Source: Climacium dendroides (taxonomy: Eukaryota; Streptophyta; Bryopsida; Hypnales; Climaciaceae). From it: DNA of 64,000 bases. Shown in pieces: positions 59,750-64,000 of the stretch. How positions within the stretch are numbered: the stretch's first letter is position 1; the number at the start of each line of letters is the position of its first letter. The notes below the pieces were generated by a model. The model did no database searches. It worked only from the letters and a program-made list of their open reading frames with translations, and was not told the DNA's origin. The stretch is taken from positions 32,674,001 through 32,738,000 of the forward strand of contig OX467082.1 in the NCBI GenBank assembly GCA_950106755.1, read 5' to 3'. The position numbers and the translations under genes were made by a program.

Positions 59750-62240
59750 CGACATTGCGAGAGGATTGATCGGGCATTACTTGTTTTTCAGAGAGATGAT
59801 TTGCACTTTCCAGACAGAGGTGTATCTGGAATCTGAGGCACTATCACTGGAAGTTTGGCAAGTGGGATTTATGGACCCAAAGTAGGTCCATAAATCGCCC
59901 ACCTAAGAGCTGAAACTGAATTTTGGGGAGGTGAAGCTTCTGGAAACATTTTTCAGTAAATTTTCAGTGAAAGACAAGTGGAATTGGCATCTAACCCAAG
60001 TCGTTTCATATTTTTTGGAGCTTTGTGGAATTAGTTATGAATTTCGACGTTGAAATGGCATAGGGTTCTAAAAATGCCCACCTCCTAAAATGTACATTGC
60101 TTGTACATTGCTGAAGGCTATGAAAAAGCAACTTGTACAAATAGTGTACGTTTGAGGAGGTGAGTGGTTTTAGAGCTTGTGCGCTTTTAGAACCTCCTAC
60201 CTTATGTTTTGAATGAAAATTTTATAAAATTAGAACTATTGATGGCACATGGCCCAAAATGTACATCTATATAGTTCTAGTTTGTTGAGCTTTTTGAAGA
60301 TGAATGTCACACTTTTTGGCACCTTTGAAGAGAATGCACACCAATTAACAAATTTGGTAAATTTTCACTTGATCACTCACATGTGAATAATGCCATCCAA
60401 ACTCATAATCCATAACGTATGAACTGTAATATACCCAATTTCCCTATTGATTGAACAATTTGAAAAGTCAATTTTGTTATATTGGCAGAATTCTTCAACT
60501 TTGGTAGAGGGTGTTGATGGTCTGAAATGAAAATAACACCACCGTGAAGCTTCTACACATGGCAAAATGTTCATTCATTGTTCTACAATTTGGAAGGACA
60601 CTTTTGGATTGTCATTGGGATCATGTAGGAAAGTAAGAGAGCCACATCAAACATCCAGAAGAACAAAAATAGTCCCTAAGTGTTTTCAAGCTAACAAGGA
60701 GTATTACAATGTAGTGACACCATTATTATATAAATGAACTCATAACCCCTAAGCCATTTATGATAATGTAACATACAAAATAATTGAAAAGTTTAGTATT
60801 TTCCTTTATGAAATGTAAGCTATGAATTTTCTAGAATTGCATAAATGTAACATTGTGACACAAATTGAATACATCCTCCAAATCAACACCAAAAGCTACA
60901 TGATTTTGCTTCAACCTCCTACAATGCATCTTACTAATTTCAAAATGAGTTGACCAAAATACATGTAGACTATTCCCAAACTTGTAGTTTTTTGGTTGAT
61001 TTTCTGGTAAAAAACCAGTAAGTGTAATATTATGTAGTAGCCAATGGATCTACAATGGATTCCTTAGCTTAATTCCTAAAGGCCTGAGAGTTTTGGTAAA
61101 GTCACATTTATGTTATAAAATATATATTCCATAACTTTTTTGAAGTTTGCATCAAAGATTCAAAGGAAATAATGCTAAGCATCAAAAGTAGAAAGTATCC
61201 ACATTGTCAAAATTTCAAAACTATCTATAGATTACTTCAAATGAATTTAGAAGATTTTACTTTGAAAATTCATTAAAAATGTAATTGCTATATTTATTAT
61301 TTTGATTGGTCAAATTTCCAATTTCAATAGATTTTTGAAAAAGGTATAACATTTAATATTAAAACATCAATACTTTCTCCAAATAGTAAACTTTATAACA
61401 CTAGGCAAACACTAATCACTTTTTAAAAAAAAATTTACACCCACCTAAGACCATGAGCACCCTCTGATTGGACAAACCCTTACATGCTTATGAAGGTGAG
61501 GAAAAAATATCCCCCTCTTCCAATGCCATTGATCTCCGAAAAATATAGCCGTTGATTGCTTTGTCCTTGGCAATCTTGGTTGTCAAATTAGGATTTGCAA
61601 TATAGAATACAATGCACTAATTACGATATTAATAAGATATGATATATAATATATGGTATATATGGATATACAGAATACCAAAAACATATGGATATAGATA
61701 TATTAGTATGGTACAATGTACATATGTGGGTATTGATATGTGTGTCAATATCCCATGTTGTCAGGACTACATGAGCAATTAGAAAAATGCAAAATATGGG
61801 GGAGGGTGTACAAAATGTATTTTAATTAATTCAATCATTTAAAAATTAATTAATTAATTGGTAGAATGTGTCTTTTATCATGGGCTCAAAAAACACAAAC
61901 CTTCCAATTATAAATTGAGATTTTGAAAAGCAACAACTAGGAATGGCCATGTGAGTTTTTACATTGTTTTGTAACCCTACGATCAATTTACAATCATAAA
62001 ATTAGTCAATAGATCAAAAGGTTCTCCATAACCCATAAATGCTCAAGGCAAATTTTTTTGGTATTAACTCATTTTTGAAATTAAATGAAATCTTACTACA
62101 ATAGTATTTTTGGTCCCTTTTTTGTTTCTAGAATAACCTTCAAAGTCTATTTAATCCTTTAGTGACCGGTTGACCAAATTTTGGTTGTTTGGGGGATTCA
62201 TGAGGGTTTTGTACCTTGGATTCACCTAATTTGAGAAAGC
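59750..62240. other. AT-rich repeat DNA, no gene seen
   Basis: Contains an 11-bp perfect hairpin (59867-59877 with 59885-59895), solitary TTAA-family-like termini near 60747, 61072 and 62151, and AT-rich microsatellite-like sequence at 61620-61720. No credible ORF. Confidence 0.4.
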
Positions 62241-63560
62241 ACTGAAAGTAACGGAAATCGAGCATCTTCATGCGCTCCTTGTGAAACAAATTGCATGGCA
62301 ATCAGAGCTATAATGTACTAGTTGCATGAGTTCAAACAAATTAGGAGGGGCCTGTACTATTGAATGAATATAAAGAAATACGAATTTTGTGCAAAGGATG
62401 TGAGAGAATACGAAGGATTGGAAGATCTCAGGGGTGTCTACAAGGACTATTGGACATAGAGAACGCGCCAGCTTGTTTCTATAATGAATGTCATGTGGAG
62501 CAACTTCTTGGTTACGTTGCTTTTTGGTAGGACAAGGCCCAACAGCCACATCAACAGAGCACTGAGTCGTTGAGAGGCTGGAGAGGTATTTGAAGCTTGT
62601 AACTATCTATAGGGGTGGGGAAAAGTTTGCGGGGAGGGCAATGTCCTATAGGTGGGGCGCGAAGGTTGGAGTGTGTGAGGGTTGTATGTTGCACCTTCAT
62701 ATTGATGTACATTGGATGATTTTAGAATTGGTATGCTATTGTCTCATTCCCACACAGCTTCATCACTAGAGCAAGATGGAAACAGGAGTGGGCTTCAAGG
62801 ATCATTGTAGTAGGTGGAAGACAAGGAATTGGTTCCAACACTCATCAATACCAATAGTGGGAGAGACGGGTAGTAAAGGCGTGGCAACACCGTGGTGCAC
62901 CCGACCGATCATCGTAAGGAATTAGAATGCATCATGGCAAATAAATCAGCTCACGCGAAGAGAATGCTGTTGGATATAAGAGGAGGTGACTTACTACAGA
63001 GAACTGGCCGGACCTGCTTGAAGTGGCTACTTGTGATGCGCAAGCCATCTAAATATTGCTAGACTTTGGAAATAAAAGGAGAGTGGCTGGCAGGAATTTG
63101 CACATTCTTCTCACTTTACTTCATTGGGACTATACGTTGTCATTATTGATTCCTCAAGGTGTTTAGGGATTTGAAGACTTGGGAATTGTTACCAATTGAC
63201 AACTTTGCTTCTTATTTCACAAACACTTGGCAATTGTGCTTGGATGGATGTTGTGACAAGAAGGAGATCCCGAAAGCATTTCTACTGAATTTAATGACGT
63301 GTTACAATCAAGAGTGTACCCTGGAGTGTGATCCAAATTTACAAAAGGAGAATGCAATGAATTTCTAGCTCACTGACAAAGACCCTCAACAAAAGCTTAG
63401 CAAAGTGCACCATGGTGCGTTAGCGGTAGTTGTGATGTCCTCAATAAGATTATCTCTTAGTTGTGTCCTTTAGACAAGGAATGTAAGAAGGGATAGCGTA
63501 TCATAAATTGAAGAAGAGGAGAATGGTAAGTAAGTAATTTTTCATAAAGCTCACACATGA

Positions 63561-63962
63561 CAGAAGAAAAAATACACTCAGAGGACCAAATGTCCCTTGC
63601 CTACAACTCTAGAACTTTGCAACATTGTAGTTCACCAACTTGAAGATGATGTGACGGGCCTTTCCAATCGAGGACTACCCTACAATTAAGCCCCTCCTCG
63701 CCCTCAATTAAAGCGCAGATATCGAAAGAAGGTCATTGCAACCTCTTTTCCTATGGATAAGTCTTTGTCTACAGACAGAGGTCGCGAGAGAAGACAAAGG
63801 GAGGAAGGTCAAGGGTCACACTTTGAGGGTCAATGCAACAAACGGCCTTCTTTTGCAATGTTGTCACCGGATAAAGTTGTACCTAGACCATCTATCCTCT
63901 TCACCCCATCGGAGACGAGGTCATGGGGTCGTGGTATGAAGCTTGCAATAACTAATTCCTAA
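63561..63962 (+). pseudogene. Coding-like frame with one internal stop, unrecognised
   Basis: One frame is open for 134 codons apart from a TAA at 63687-63689. It reads through LELCNIVVHQLEDDVTGLSN and, after the stop, LKRRYRKKVIATSFPMDKSL to a terminal stop at 63960-63962. The region is higher in GC and carries other short frames (63159-63368). It may be the tail of a decayed retroelement polyprotein or host gene. The window ends 38 bp later, so context is missing. Confidence 0.3.
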
Positions 63963-64000
63963 AATATCTCCTGCGTTCTTTTCGAAGGTGGCCTGCCAAT

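Noticed and set aside
1..64000. tRNA, rRNA, snoRNA and CRISPR features
   Set aside because: No B-box with cloverleaf context, rRNA signature or CRISPR-type spaced repeat was seen; the 58-bp array has no spacers.

Overview
The window looks like nuclear DNA of a land plant. The genes are split by short GT-AG introns. They match plant gene families: CstF64, Spb1/FTSJ3, a plastid-type RsuA/RluB pseudouridine synthase and a four-ACT-domain ACR protein. The spacers are very AT-rich and full of small inverted-repeat transposons. I cannot fix the species. A moss or other non-seed plant is possible but is only a guess. No organellar, bacterial or viral genes were recognised.

Layout. 1-3.5 kb: repeats only. 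3.9-8.8 kb (minus): a 12-exon CSTF64 gene. 11.6-16.6 kb (plus): an 11-exon SPB1 gene, divergent from CSTF64, with telo-boxes upstream of both. 18.2-19.1 kb: a TTAA-flanked element, then a perfect 29-bp-arm hairpin. 20.3-23.5 kb (minus): a 10-exon SVR1-like pseudouridine synthase. 24.8-26.1 kb: a hierarchical tandem repeat. 27.8-30.4 kb (minus): a 7-exon ACR gene with a long 5' leader region to about 31.6 kb. 32-64 kb: almost entirely repeats, including a large interrupted inverted duplication (about 36-39 kb against 47.7-52.5 kb), with three higher-GC islands (52.8-54.2, 56.7-58.7 and 62.2-64 kb) whose coding potential is unresolved.

The four genes do not form a pathway. Two act on ribosomal RNA (SPB1 in the nucleolus, the pseudouridine synthase probably in the plastid). 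One acts in mRNA 3'-end formation. One is a putative amino-acid-sensing regulator. All exon chains were assembled by eye from splice consensus and protein similarity. The reading phase closes across every junction; only one junction pair, in CSTF64, is ambiguous.

The most interesting non-genic signal is a superfamily of non-autonomous inverted-repeat elements whose ends read TTAACCC...GGGTTAA. A filled/empty site pair inside the window supports TTAA as the duplicated target, which resembles piggyBac-type transposition. No transposase is visible.
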